The position numbers were made by a program, and so were the translations under genes. The notes under the pieces are model-generated. The model did no database searches, was not told where the DNA came from, and saw nothing but the letters and a program-made list of their open reading frames with translations. Below are positions 1 to 9,380 of a stretch of DNA of 22,308 nt, one piece after another (the stretch's first letter is position 1; the number at the start of each line of letters is the position of its first letter). Source of the stretch: Nemertoderma westbladi (lineage: Eukaryota > Xenacoelomorpha > Nemertodermatida > Nemertodermatidae); the NCBI GenBank assembly GCA_032718475.1, contig JAUCBJ010001496.1:1-22308 (forward strand), given 5' to 3'.

Positions 1-2
1 AG

Positions 3-170
3 AATCTCTGCGACGAAGCCCTCGAACACGGACACCAGTTATTCGTTTCGGACATACAACTACTATACCTATCTAAATTCGATCTTAACATAGTCCAAAC
101 TCTTAAGATCGTGAAGGAAAGGGGGATGTTATATCCCAATGTCATAACCCTAAAAACACTAGAGCTATAA
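3..170 (+). CDS. C-terminal fragment of an unrecognised protein (cut by window edge)
   Basis: An open frame runs from the window start for 55 codons to a TAA at 168-170. It is richer in GC than the AT-rich DNA after it, and it uses codons such as CTC, TGC, GAC, GCC and CAC. This resembles the coding region at 9370-12558. The encoded tail is a mixed hydrophobic and charged segment ending in LKTLEL. I recognise no domain. The abrupt change to (TA)n and AT-rich DNA after the stop supports a real gene end. It could also be a chance open frame, since only 55 codons are visible. Confidence 0.35.
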   Translation, partial: NLCDEALEHGHQLFVSDIQLLYLSKFDLNIVQTLKIVKERGMLYPNVITLKTLEL

Positions 171-183
171 CATGGCTCGCCCC

Positions 184-202
184 ATATATATATATATATA
201 TA
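184..202. repeat. (TA)n microsatellite
   Basis: A run of alternating T and A lies just after the partial frame at 3-170. It is followed to about 400 by AT-rich DNA with short TATTA-type motifs and no gene. The stretch 400-1220 also shows nothing convincing. Confidence 0.8.
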
Positions 203-1224
203 GGCCTATGCCTGGTGATGGAGTACGGTATTAATTAGGCCTATTAGCGCTATAGACAGCGCGGTGTCTGACATCATGATACTGTGATATACTGGTATAT
301 TATTACGATACTAATAATACGGACATATTACATATTATTATGAATATATGATATTATGTTTTATATTATATCTGACCGCCTAGTTCATCTACCCGCGGTC
401 CAAGACATAACACTTACTAAAGAAAGAAACGAGATATAATAATCTATTTTGAAATTGATAGCTTTTCCAAATTTGGTGCTAAAAATTTTACTCCCACCGA
501 AAAAAATAAGTATAAAATGTTATACGCAATTTATATGGAGGCTTATTAAATGTAAATATTGAGTGTTAAATTGACTCCTATGCCCTACCCCCAGTGATTT
601 GAAGTCAGATGATCAATGCTTTTGCCAGTACAATCCGCCTGTTAGTTTATTACCCAGCTTTTCCTATATTGTTGGTTCAAAAAACATACAGTAGTGGACA
701 GCCACCAACAGTCCTTAACTGACTGACTGTACTAGATAAATGTATCATCTTCTGGCGATTAACCAAAACAATTAACGAATAAGTATAATATGCAATATAC
801 ATGTTATAAAACAGAAATAAGCGCCATAAAACACTTAATAAGGAGAAATAATATAAATTCTTCATATTAAAATCCAGTAAAATTCGACCGAAAGGTGAAA
901 ACATGGTATTCTTCACATGGGCGATGTGTGGTGGGTCCTACTGATTACAAGAATATTTAAGGTTCTATACATTAATTAAACATAAATGCACTCATTTGAA
1001 TAACATAATATAATTAAAATAACAAAATTTGTTAGCAAATTAAAGTTTTTAATGAATATTAAGGTTTTTGCTTGTTTGCTTTACATAGCAGATGTAGACG
1101 CAGCTGGATATACTCCGACTTCCATACACAACTTGTTACAATAATACAGAATAGCATTCAGACTACCAAGCATTCTCAAACATGTTACTATTAAAGTGCT
1201 TCTATGAAATATATTTCTTGAAAT

Positions 1225-1247
1225 CCCCCCCCCCCCCCCCCCCCCCC
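1225..1247. repeat. Poly-C tract (23 C)
   Basis: Twenty-three consecutive C residues sit in AT-rich DNA. A second, 16-base run is at 6871-6886. The exact length may be an assembly estimate. Confidence 0.9.
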
Positions 1248-1339
1248 ACATTTTGTAGGTTGTTGAACTCTATTGTAGATTATTATAGTTCTATTTGCAA
1301 TGCAACATGGTTGGTTATATGGTTAGGTTTATATTATAG

Positions 1340-1516
1340 AAGAACAATTCCGATTCATCATCTTTGAAATCCTCAATCCTCAAGAAGCCACAAAAAGGGA
1401 AGAAGTCACCGCGACGCGCTGTGACAGCAGTCAGTGTAAAACAGCCTTCTCATCCTCAGCACCTATACCAAGAACATATACCAAAATATTTAACTGCAAT
1501 TTGGTTACAATCCTGA
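1340..1516 (+). CDS. Possible terminal exon, Lys/Pro/Ser-rich protein
   Basis: A 58-codon open stretch begins directly after ...TTATATTATAG, which could be a splice acceptor, and ends at TGA 1514-1516. Its product is Ser-rich, then strongly basic (KKPQKGKKSPRR), then Pro/His-containing. It is GC-richer than the flanks. No ATG and no upstream exon can be identified, and the polypyrimidine tract before the AG is poor. I do not recognise the protein. It may be a gene fragment, a transposon remnant or chance. Confidence 0.22.
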   Translation, partial: KNNSDSSSLKSSILKKPQKGKKSPRRAVTAVSVKQPSHPQHLYQEHIPKYLTAIWLQS

Positions 1517-2830
1517 GTATATATTTAGTTATACATTGTAATTTATTTGTATGTTCTAGATCCGATTTTGTAACTGCTACTCTTTGACTATCTCAAAATT
1601 TACGATCCCTATAATATAGTGTTCGGACTATATACTAAAGCCCCCATAAATTTTTCATAAACAATATATTTTTGCTGAAATTTTTGTAAAAGATAGCCTA
1701 CATATATATATCCATTGTGTCAAGTTCTAGGACCGAGAACTTCAACCCAATTTGTATTTAAACTGATCCTTCTACATTAGATATTTTTCATAGACATACC
1801 AGAAAATTTCTAAAATTTTTGAAAAAAAATCGACCAGCCGACATTGCATTAAACGTGTCACATTTTTCGAACAAATGGTTTCACGAAGCTATCCATACTC
1901 AATTTTTATAGTAAAAGATTACAGATCATTGAGTTAAAGTTCCAGAATAGTAGATTTATATATTAAAAAAAGATATGTGATAATGGTCCCCTTATCCGTG
2001 TGAAATGACATGATCCAAGACTTACACATATCAGGAGGAATGTCATTCTATGATTGTGAAGTTGCAGTAAGTTCTGTGGCGAAAACTGACAGTTGTATTC
2101 AATTAAAGATTCATATTTTGAAGAATCATTAAATACATTACTCATCTTGAGTATTAATTATTACACCATGTCCTGGAATATAGTGTCGTAAACAAATGGT
2201 AATAAGATTGCATGAAATTTGAAGCAGAGAACGTTTCACCTCCCTCCTCCTTCGTGGGTGAGCCAGAATTTTTATTTTTGCTTTTAATATTTAGATACAA
2301 GTGTTTGAAAATCGTGTCTCTCCGGCGATATTTCACAGGTCAGTCACAATGCAATCATTCTTCAACCTTATGGTGATTTTACCAGTATATTATATTATAA
2401 TAGTATATTATTATTATATATTATATATATTTTACCAGTACCAATAGAAAGCTGCCCTTCTTGACCGGATTCCAAATATGTAAAAACATTAGAATTTGAT
2501 TGTGAAATAGCTGAGATTTGGGCATTCTAATGTTGCATGTATTTGCTTCCCCTGCAGGCCCTTTATTCTAATTAATAAATGGACCATATTCTAGAACATT
2601 TTGATAGAATGAAATACAATTTAGAATAAAATAGCGTTTTTTGCCGAGTTTTCTGCCACGTTTTTTGTCGCGTTTTTTTTAAATAATTTTTTCACCTCTA
2701 CTTCTTACTAAATTAATATTCTAGAATTCAGAATATATTTTGTGCTACTATAATAACTACTAATATAATGCGATCTATGCATTTGACTTTATTTAGTATA
2801 TTATTGCTTTTAGTGTATCATGAAGGTTGA
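1517..2830. other. AT-rich intergenic DNA, no gene seen
   Basis: No supported coding region. The stretch 2376-2442 is a TA/TTA-rich low-complexity block bounded by two copies of TTTTACCAGTA. The rest is unremarkable AT-rich sequence. Confidence 0.6.
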
Positions 2831-3157
2831 CCACTCCACTGTCCTTACAGTTCTGACTTTAGTACAATTGTACAATTGAGTGTTACACAGAAAAATCGAC
2901 TTGTTTTCCTCCGTCCTCAGTCCCACCGCAGAAACTCAACTCGTTCGTGGATAAAGAGACAAAAAATTCATGAGTTCACAAAAACTATCAATAATAAACC
3001 AGAGTTCGAAAATGGCAAAGATTTTCAGGTCACATTCCACTTTCCTGTGGAGGATTTTTATGCCATGTTGTACCTCATTTCGCCTCATATAGAGAAATAG
3101 TGGACAACTGTGTGAAAACCTGTGTCGGCAAAAACAAAATTACCAATAACCCTGAGG

Positions 3158-3169
3158 TACCTGGCAGGT
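3158..3169. repeat. SINE target-site duplication, left
   Basis: TACCTGGCAGGT, repeated perfectly at 3406-3417 on the other side of the SINE. Confidence 0.9.
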
Positions 3170-3405
3170 GTTTAAGGCGGGGTAGCTCAGTTAGTTGAGC
3201 GCCGGGCCTGCAATCTAATGGTTGTAGGTTCAGCCCCGCCAGGGTCCACTCAGCCTTTCATCCACTGGGGTCGATAAAATGAGTACCAGTTAAATAACTG
3301 GGAGCAAATCTTGGGATAGGAGTAGCGCCCACCCATACACTCAGGTAGCAGCTATCGAAAGAGGAGCCTTCGGGTCGCCTCCGGCTTCGGCTGACTGTTT
3401 GCTTT
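3170..3405 (+). mobile_element. tRNA-derived SINE inserted in the transposase relic
   Basis: A 236-bp element flanked by a 12-bp target-site duplication, TACCTGGCAGGT, at 3158-3169 and 3406-3417. The head (about 3176-3247) is tRNA-like, with A box TAGCTCAGTTAGTTGAGC and B box GGTTCAGCCC. The body contains GGGGTCGATAAAATGAGTACC, a motif I associate with SINE bodies in several invertebrates, and the tail ends in TTTGCTTTT. The duplication splits the LRYLAG codons of the host transposase, so the insertion came after that relic. RNA polymerase III would drive transcription; mobility needs a partner LINE, which cannot be named here. Confidence 0.9.
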
Positions 3406-4034
3406 TACCTGGCAGGTACTTCCTATTGATCTTTATCCCACGAATACGGTGTGAGACTACCGTTTTTGTCAACAGCCATTCCCCGTGTTTGCCAATATAT
3501 TTATACAGCCCTTCGGGGTTATATCCGGCCGCCTACATCGATAGAGGAGTGAGAGTATTATATTTCAAAGGATTTTCGCAAAAAATTGAATTTCCCTCAT
3601 TGTATTGGAGCTGTTGATGGCAAGATAGGCCCTATTGCCATTAATAAACCGAATAGTTCAGGTAATGAGTATTACAATTATAAGGGATGTTATTCTGTTA
3701 TATTACTTGTCGCATCCGATGTCCATGGCAGAGTAAACGCATTCGATCTCGGTCAACCTGGTCACGTAGGAGACACTGGTGTCTTCAATAATTTCAATGT
3801 GAAGCAATTAATCGAAAACAACTGCAATATTCCCCATGATGCTTCTCTCTCTAATGGTTTTCCAGCAACCCATATCATTACACGTTGTGGGGTCTTCGAG
3901 CAGCACGTGTTCAAATGTTCAATGACTGAGCAGCGACTAATTAACAAATTTATGAGAGATTCATTGACCAGCTACAGACAGACCAATATTGTGACATATA
4001 TTTTAGTTTAATGTTTGATTCAATTTTTTATGGT

Positions 4035-4185
4035 ATATAGATAGTATTTTTTACTAGCTAGTAATTTTTGGAAATTATTTTGGTCATTAATATATTCTTC
4101 AACAGTTTAACCTGAAATATCATGGACTTTCACATTTTTTATAATTTCAAAAAATACTAGCTATCATAAAAAACATATCTACTAA
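4035..4185. repeat. Imperfect inverted repeat with about 50-base spacer
   Basis: The arm at about 4035-4082 (AGATAGTATTTTTTACTAGC...) is the imperfect reverse complement of about 4134-4185 (...TACTAGCTATCATAAAAAAC). A second, perfect 10-bp inverted repeat follows: TTTCACCAAT at 4197-4206 and ATTGGTGAAA at 4237-4246. Both lie just after the transposase relic and could be terminal parts of it or a separate small MITE. Confidence 0.5.
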
Positions 4186-4305
4186 TGTTGTGAAACTTTC
4201 ACCAATACCAAAAAAATTAAAAAACTCTAAAAAAGGATTGGTGAAAAATGGCTGGGGTGTCGACAGGGCGAAGTAGGGACCGTGTTGCTTAACCCCTTAG
4301 AGCCT

Positions 4306-4360
4306 ATGACGTCCACTGCACGTCACCATGGACTGCACGAAGACGTGCAGTGGACGTCAT
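4306..4360. repeat. Perfect 19-bp inverted repeat (hairpin)
   Basis: ATGACGTCCACTGCACGTC (4306-4324) and its exact reverse complement (4342-4360) are separated by a 17-base loop. It sits 13 bases inside the left end of the putative piggyBac-like element and probably is its subterminal palindrome. It contains two ACGT cores per arm. Confidence 0.9.
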
Positions 4361-4536
4361 GCTGGAATACATGTTTTATTGGAAGGCTCTTGGAGTAGGT
4401 ATACTGGTTGATAGTATTAATGACATTTATTGCTCTTCGTGGCAAAAAATCCATTCTGTACTGTAGATAGGCTGTATTGTAGACTGTATTATTAGTGTTA
4501 GGTATATGGCGTAATGCCAACCACAGTACAGTAGTT

Positions 4537-4930
4537 CAGACTGACAGAGAGACCGACAGACAGTCAGACTAGATTTATGTAAACGTGTAAACTGACATTA
4601 GAAATGAAATCAGCAACCCTTAAAACCCCCATAGCGAGAATGTTGGTTAGTTAGTATACTTTCTTAAGTTTTCACAGACTGACTGACAGAAAGACCGACA
4701 GCCAGACAGACTAGATTTTTTAAACGTGAAAACTGACATCTGAAATAAAATCAGCACCCCTTAAAACCCCCCATAGCGAGAATGTTAGTTAATTTGAATT
4801 CTCTTTTATGTTTTGACAGACTGACTGACAGAATGACCGACAGACAGACAGACTAGATTTATGTAAACGTGAAAACTGACATCAGAAATGTAATCAGCAC
4901 TCCTTAAAACCCCCATAGCGAGAATGTTAG
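4537..4930 (+). repeat. Three tandem units of about 138 bp
   Basis: Each unit begins with (GACA/GACC)-rich sequence of the type CAGACTGACTGACAG. It continues through CTAGATTTATGTAAACGTGAAAACTGACATC and ends with CTTAAAACCCCCATAGCGAGAATGTTAG. Units start at about 4537, 4674 and 4815. They differ by point changes and small indels, and the third is followed by unrelated AT-rich DNA. There is no coding sense. Confidence 0.85.
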
Positions 4931-5599
4931 CGACAATTATTAACCAAAATATTATTAACCATATTTCGTAAGATATATTTTAAAACATTTATTTATTAAT
5001 AATGCAATAACTGAATACCCAGATACCGGAAAGACAAACCGAATTGAAACTTTTAATTACTAATAATAATTGTGGTGAGAGGTGAGAGGTGATGGAAATC
5101 AAGAATATATGTTATGTTATACAGTAGAGCACGCGTTGGTAGGCACAGGCAAATGAATTGATGTCTGTTGAGATGTATTGAAGGAGCACTATTCCTTCTA
5201 CTGGACTACTATGTCCTTGTGTACTAGCCTAGGCACTGGCTTGGTCAAAGACTTTAGCTTGCAGTAATGTAAAACTTCAAGAAATATTATTGGGCACGGC
5301 TGCCCTTGCCATGCCTTAGGCTCTATGGGGGAGAATGGAATTAGCGTATGAATTTACAATGTTAATTATGTTTAAATCAATTAAAAATACATTTATTAAC
5401 GCAAATCACTTGAAAAAATAAAAAACTATAATGGGATGGGGTACATGGATTCCAGATATCTAATTTCAGTGCAAAATAACTTTAATCGTATGGTGCTAAA
5501 CAATTAATTTCCATGGAGAGACCGTTCAAAATGACTCAACCATACAATTTAGCTGAAGATATTAACTTCGATTATGGCTTCCGACATTTATGGCTACCG

Positions 5600-5643
5600 A
5601 CACACACACACACACACGTCACACACACACACACACACACACA
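5600..5643. repeat. (CA)n microsatellite, interrupted by GT
   Basis: A CA dinucleotide run interrupted once by CGTCA near 5617. The surrounding 5331-6240 holds no supported gene. Confidence 0.9.
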
Positions 5644-7270
5644 GACTTTTGAAAAACGGCCATAGTATAATTATATCAGTTCGCTGATGGCTCGCCATAC
5701 GTGTCTCGCCCCACATTGGTGATGATGCTTCTGCCCTAACATCAAGGATGATAAAGGGATGTTCTGTCTCGACCAAGAGAGAACATCTTCAGAAGACCTT
5801 GAGCGCTTCTCCAATTATTGGTACTAGTGTGTTATCGATTCATTGATTTAATATCTGTCTGCTCTGTTTTATTTGTGTATTTCAGTATTTGGTTTCATTT
5901 CCTTTATGTATTATTGGTGAATTGGTGCAGTACTATATTTAGATAGGGTTAGGGACTCACAGTATACTGCTGATGATGGAGCTGTGTTTCCCTGGGTACA
6001 GTGTTTAAATCCTGAAACCCTTTATTTTTATTAAAGGTGCATCTATATGACTGACACTTAAAAAACGGTAAATTTTAAAAATTTGCATTTCTAAATTGAC
6101 TCTAAAAATCGGAAATATATTTTTTCAGACATCGATTGGCATTACTTCATTCTATATAACTATATGGTTAGAGACAACAGGGATTGTGGCATATTTTTAT
6201 TGTCAGATAATGGGAGATTTAATAAAACAATAAAATATCATGTAGTCTGCCCTCTTTAGTATAGCAAATTCAACTTATTTACAGAACTAGGCACTACATA
6301 GTGATTGATACTTTTAGACACAATCTGTATGTGATACCAGGTACCGGTACCCAGAATATTACTACAGTATGGCCTGAGTCCTGACAGTAGGTACTACACA
6401 TTGCACTGTCAGACTGTAACACTTTCCTAATGCAGGAGTTACTGGTACCAGTAACAATACAGCAATACTGCAATAGGCTACACTGTGACGGGATCAAGGG
6501 ATCCCGACCGGATTTATATACTACGCGTCACCGTGTTTCACCTGATGATTCAGTTTCTGATGTTTCTGATGTTCAGGCTGAAGCCGTTGTAGTGAAAACA
6601 ATAAGGGTTGATTGATGTTTCTTGATATTTGGATAATAGTATCAGTAATAACACAGTAAGAATTGCAGTTAAGCAGCATTGATATGAGATGGATACCGGT
6701 AGATGTATGTGTGTTGGTGACGGTGACGGTGACGGAACCGGTAATGGTAATATGCATTGACAATATATGTAATCACTCCTACGCTGCTGTGGCCTTTCAT
6801 CCAGTGGATGCTCTCCCCCGCCCCTATTGGCTGATAATCTACTTCACACCTCCCACTCTCTCTGGGAGTGCCCCCCCCCCCCCCCCTGTTGGCCCTTGCT
6901 GGTTGTTCTTCCCTCCCGAGGTGATTTTGACCTCTGACCTCCCTTTGTGTGGCTTTGGGGTTGTATTGTCCCCGGTGTTGGATTGTGATACGAGACCGTT
7001 TATTGCCAATCTCGTACCTCCAACATATTGCCGAAAAAGGTGCCACTTCCCATTTATGAGGGTAATGCAGCAGAACTGAATCTGCGTACATACACTAGCC
7101 CGCTAGTATGATGGACTGTGCCTGTCTCAAAGTCTGGAAACTTCTGAATGCGGTTCAAAACTTCTTAATGCAGGATTTTTTGTAAATAAAATATAATTGC
7201 TGCTTCTAACAGCAGAACAGTCTGAACTCTATTTTAAATACCACTGAACCATCGCCCCGTACTTTGCGCT
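5644..7270. other. Intergenic DNA with a GC-richer patch, no gene supported
   Basis: The part at 6480-7080 is GC-richer and contains GACGGT repeats (6718-6738) and a 16-base poly-C run (6871-6886). Open frames of about 140 codons exist on both strands at 6663-7091. They contain low-complexity translation of these repeats and no recognisable motif, so I do not call them genes. Confidence 0.5.
6871..6886. repeat. Poly-C tract (16 C)
   Basis: Sixteen consecutive C residues in a pyrimidine-rich stretch. Confidence 0.9.
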
Positions 7271-7314
7271 ACAACTGCACTCCCTTCACCCAAGTCTAAA
7301 CACCGTATGCGCAC

Positions 7315-7856
7315 ATGCACATGCCCACTTCTGCACTTGATTGTTGCTGTGATTGTGACACTCACCACATGGAATCTACTCGACTCCACCCAACAGCTAA
7401 TAAACTTGCAGTTCAGCTAGGACTATGGATTCCAATGCCGACTCTGACGCTGATCGCATCGCAACATTCCTTTCGACAGCTTTCACCTGTTCACAGGTCA
7501 CTCGTGGATGTCAACGAAACGCAACTAAACATCGACCCACCCCCAGTTGACGTTGTGGAAGAAGAGCCCCTGCCAGCCCACAAAGATCAAGTTGAACTTC
7601 AGGCCTAAGCGGCAGTGCTGCTATTATCAGCAGCACCAGAAGCAGCCGATACCAGTACAGACTTTCTCAAACAAAACCGGACGACAGCGAAATCCCGCGT
7701 AACACGACTCAAACCAACTAAGCAACCACATTGAAGGACAGGGCAGCTGCAGTACCTATGCTAAAGCTGCGACTGGAAGACCTAACCGACGTCATTCAGG
7801 AGTGCGCTGCTGTCGATGCATATGAAAATTGCTCCAAACAGTCAGCCACTCTAAGA
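7315..7856 (+). pseudogene. Possible Gag-like retroelement relic
   Basis: A 97-codon frame (7315-7608) stops and then continues in the same frame as a charged stretch up to a TGA near 7731. A neighbouring frame then carries LKLRLEDLTDVIQECAAVDA and following residues. The order is acidic/Pro-rich linker, basic 'TTAKSRVTRL' segment, then a heptad-like amphipathic helix ending in AYEN. This vaguely recalls the N-terminal helical region of BEL/Pao-type Gag proteins. There is no protease, RT or zinc knuckle beside it. The family assignment is a guess; the broken, coding-like character is what can be seen. Confidence 0.25.
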
Positions 7857-8872
7857 ACCTCTCGAGCGCATATTGGTGCTGCCCATTTTGTAGATATTAA
7901 CTGGCTTCCAATTACTGAACGTACCCACCAGATAATACTAACCCACATGTTTAATATCCACACAAAGACAGCCCCGGCTTATATGCGCGACCTGGTTATT
8001 TTTACTGAACCTTCTCACCTCCTACGTAACGGAGCCGCACACGCTTTACTACCCCAGAAACACACACTAGCAGCCACACAGTCGTTCTCCTACCTTGGCC
8101 CATATCTGTGGAATAAACTCCCCAATGCGATCAAAGAAATTAGGAGTGTGGAAAGTTTTAAGCATAAGTTAAAGGATCACTTTTTAGAAATTTTATCCAC
8201 CAATGAATTGTCATCATATAAGTAATTATAATTTTTACCATCTATATTCTATATTTTATATCATTTGACCTTCCACATTAACTCAAACAAAAGATTGAGG
8301 ATCCATTTTTATAATTTTTATTTCATAGTAAATGTTTTATATTTTTGATTTATACATTATTTTAGAATTTTTATCCTGCACGACCTTATACCTTTTATTC
8401 TAAACCCCAATCTACAGGACCCCTGTAGAAATGAGACTATGTCTCTCAGGGTAATCCTGGACAAACAAAGCTTACACTATGACGATACAGAACTATTTAC
8501 CCTACTCTGCCGTGTAATTACTGCTCTACTGTATAAAATATATTATAATTTTTAATTATTTTTGCATTCCCAAATATGGTGCTTAACCTTCTTAATTTTT
8601 CGGTATATTTCTGAATTTATCACCTCTTTTTTTTAACTTTTATACACTTGCCTAACCGAAACACGTTTTTAGCCTGACAGAATTATATAATTGTTTAATT
8701 TGAATTACAAACCAAAAGAAAATAATTGTATCTAATTTAATTTATGTACGTAATTTGCACTCTGCCTTACCATACAGTATATCATTTTCTTAATCGTTGT
8801 GTTTAGATCTACGTATATGTCGGTATGTTTATACTTTACTTCGTTTGTCAAATAAATAATTCCAATTCCAAC
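7857..8872 (+). mobile_element. 3' end of a CR1/L2-like LINE
   Basis: Codons from about 7857 to the TAA at 8223-8225 encode the C-terminal domain found after the reverse transcriptase in CR1/L2/Crack-type LINEs. Key motifs are HFVDINWLPI (the 'LHWLPI' motif), KTAPAYMRDLV ('G.AP.YL.DL'), SYLGPYLWNKLPNAI ('LWN.LP..I') and SVESFKHKLKDHFL. The polymerase itself is absent, so the copy is 5'-truncated; the frame upstream appears to come from other sequence. The 3' UTR has a nested hairpin (CAGG 8415, CCCTG 8421, GAGAC 8433 with their complements to 8459). It ends near 8872 in AATAAATAATTCCAATTCC. Confidence 0.8.
8415..8459 (+). other. Nested stem-loop in LINE 3' UTR
   Basis: CAGG/CCTG (8415-8418 with 8456-8459), CCCTG/CAGGG (8421-8425 with 8447-8451) and GAGAC/GTCTC (8433-8437 with 8441-8445, loop TAT) nest symmetrically. 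In LINEs such 3' hairpins can be the site recognised by the reverse transcriptase; that role here is inference. Confidence 0.55.
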
Positions 8873-9323
8873 CTCTCCTCGGTGTGCAATGCAGCTAATG
8901 CATGCCACTGCCTCACTGCTGCTGTTCGCGCTTTCAGACCTTTAGCAGTTTAATCTGCCAATTTTAATTGTCCTCTTGTTTATAAATCGACTTTAGCCCT
9001 TACCAATTTCCAGGTGTACTGAAGTTACATCTGCCGAAGCCAGTCCGTGCGCGGCGTATGACCCACGGTGTGGGACACTGGATTCGGGTTCCTTGGGAAG
9101 TATTGCAGTGTAGAACTACTCTGTATTATTCGATTGATCACTACTATATAATCTCTGACAACTATATTTACTTTCGGGGAAATATTAACAGTTCCTTTAG
9201 GACGTGGCGCTTTAAGAATAAATATGACTTTATATATATTATATTATATATAAATTATGACTTATACTAATCACAACTAGGTGGCCACAGAGTTTCGTAA
9301 ATAGCGCATTCTTTAGGAGATGC
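8873..9323. other. Intergenic, nothing recognised
   Basis: No supported gene. The 70-codon frame at 9058-9270 degenerates into Tyr/Ile-rich translation of AT repeats and is not called. Confidence 0.5.
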
Positions 9324-9329
9324 TTTATT
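9324..9329 (-). promoter_or_regulatory. Possible polyadenylation signal AATAAA
   Basis: TTTATT on the plus strand reads AATAAA on the minus strand, about 41 bases after the stop codon of the zinc-knuckle frame (9370-9372). The spacing fits a short 3' UTR. A chance hexamer is possible in AT-rich DNA. Confidence 0.35.
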
Positions 9330-9330
9330 A

Positions 9331-9380
9331 ACCTTCACACTACTTCACACGACTTCACACTACTTTACACTACTTCACAC
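9331..9380. repeat. Five tandem copies of a 10-bp unit
   Basis: The unit TACTTCACAC is repeated with single-base changes. The TAG stop of the minus-strand zinc-knuckle frame (9370-9372) lies inside it. Confidence 0.85.

Larger units (their letters stand above)
2876..4011 (+). pseudogene. Harbinger (HARBI1-like) DDE transposase relic
   Basis: Harbinger transposases are cut-and-paste DDE nucleases. Three blocks match the family in order. The first, 2876-3100, is the N-terminal region, with a basic start and then HFPVEDFYAML (the family's 'F..S...F..LL' helix). The second, 3146-3169, encodes ITLRYLAG, the characteristic LRYLA motif, continuing after the SINE at 3418. The third, 3586 onward, has NFPHCIGAVDG (first catalytic Asp, codon 3616) and HVGDTGVF (second Asp, about codon 3772). 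A TGA at 3427-3429 and several frame changes before 3586 break the gene. The third catalytic acid, expected in a GDEAF-like motif near 3890, is not recognisable. There is no ATG at the start. This is a dead copy; no terminal repeats were identified with confidence. Confidence 0.85.
4293..5330. mobile_element. Candidate piggyBac-like non-autonomous element
   Basis: The left end is TTAA (4289-4292) followed by CCCCTTAGAGCCTA (4293-4306). The right end, TAGGCTCTATGGGG (5317-5330), is its reverse complement with one mismatch in 14. A TTAA target and CCC-starting termini with a subterminal palindrome are typical of the piggyBac superfamily. A 19-bp perfect hairpin lies just inside the left end. 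A small GGGCA/TGCCC hairpin (5292-5305) lies inside the right end. No transposase frame is present, and the right-hand TTAA is missing (GAGA instead). The call is therefore tentative. Confidence 0.45.

Noticed and set aside
3176-3247. Functional tRNA gene
   Set aside because: It is the head of a SINE with target duplications, and its T stem is degraded.
6663-7091. Overlapping frames of about 140 codons on both strands
   Set aside because: Composition follows GACGGT repeats and a poly-C run; no motif on either strand.
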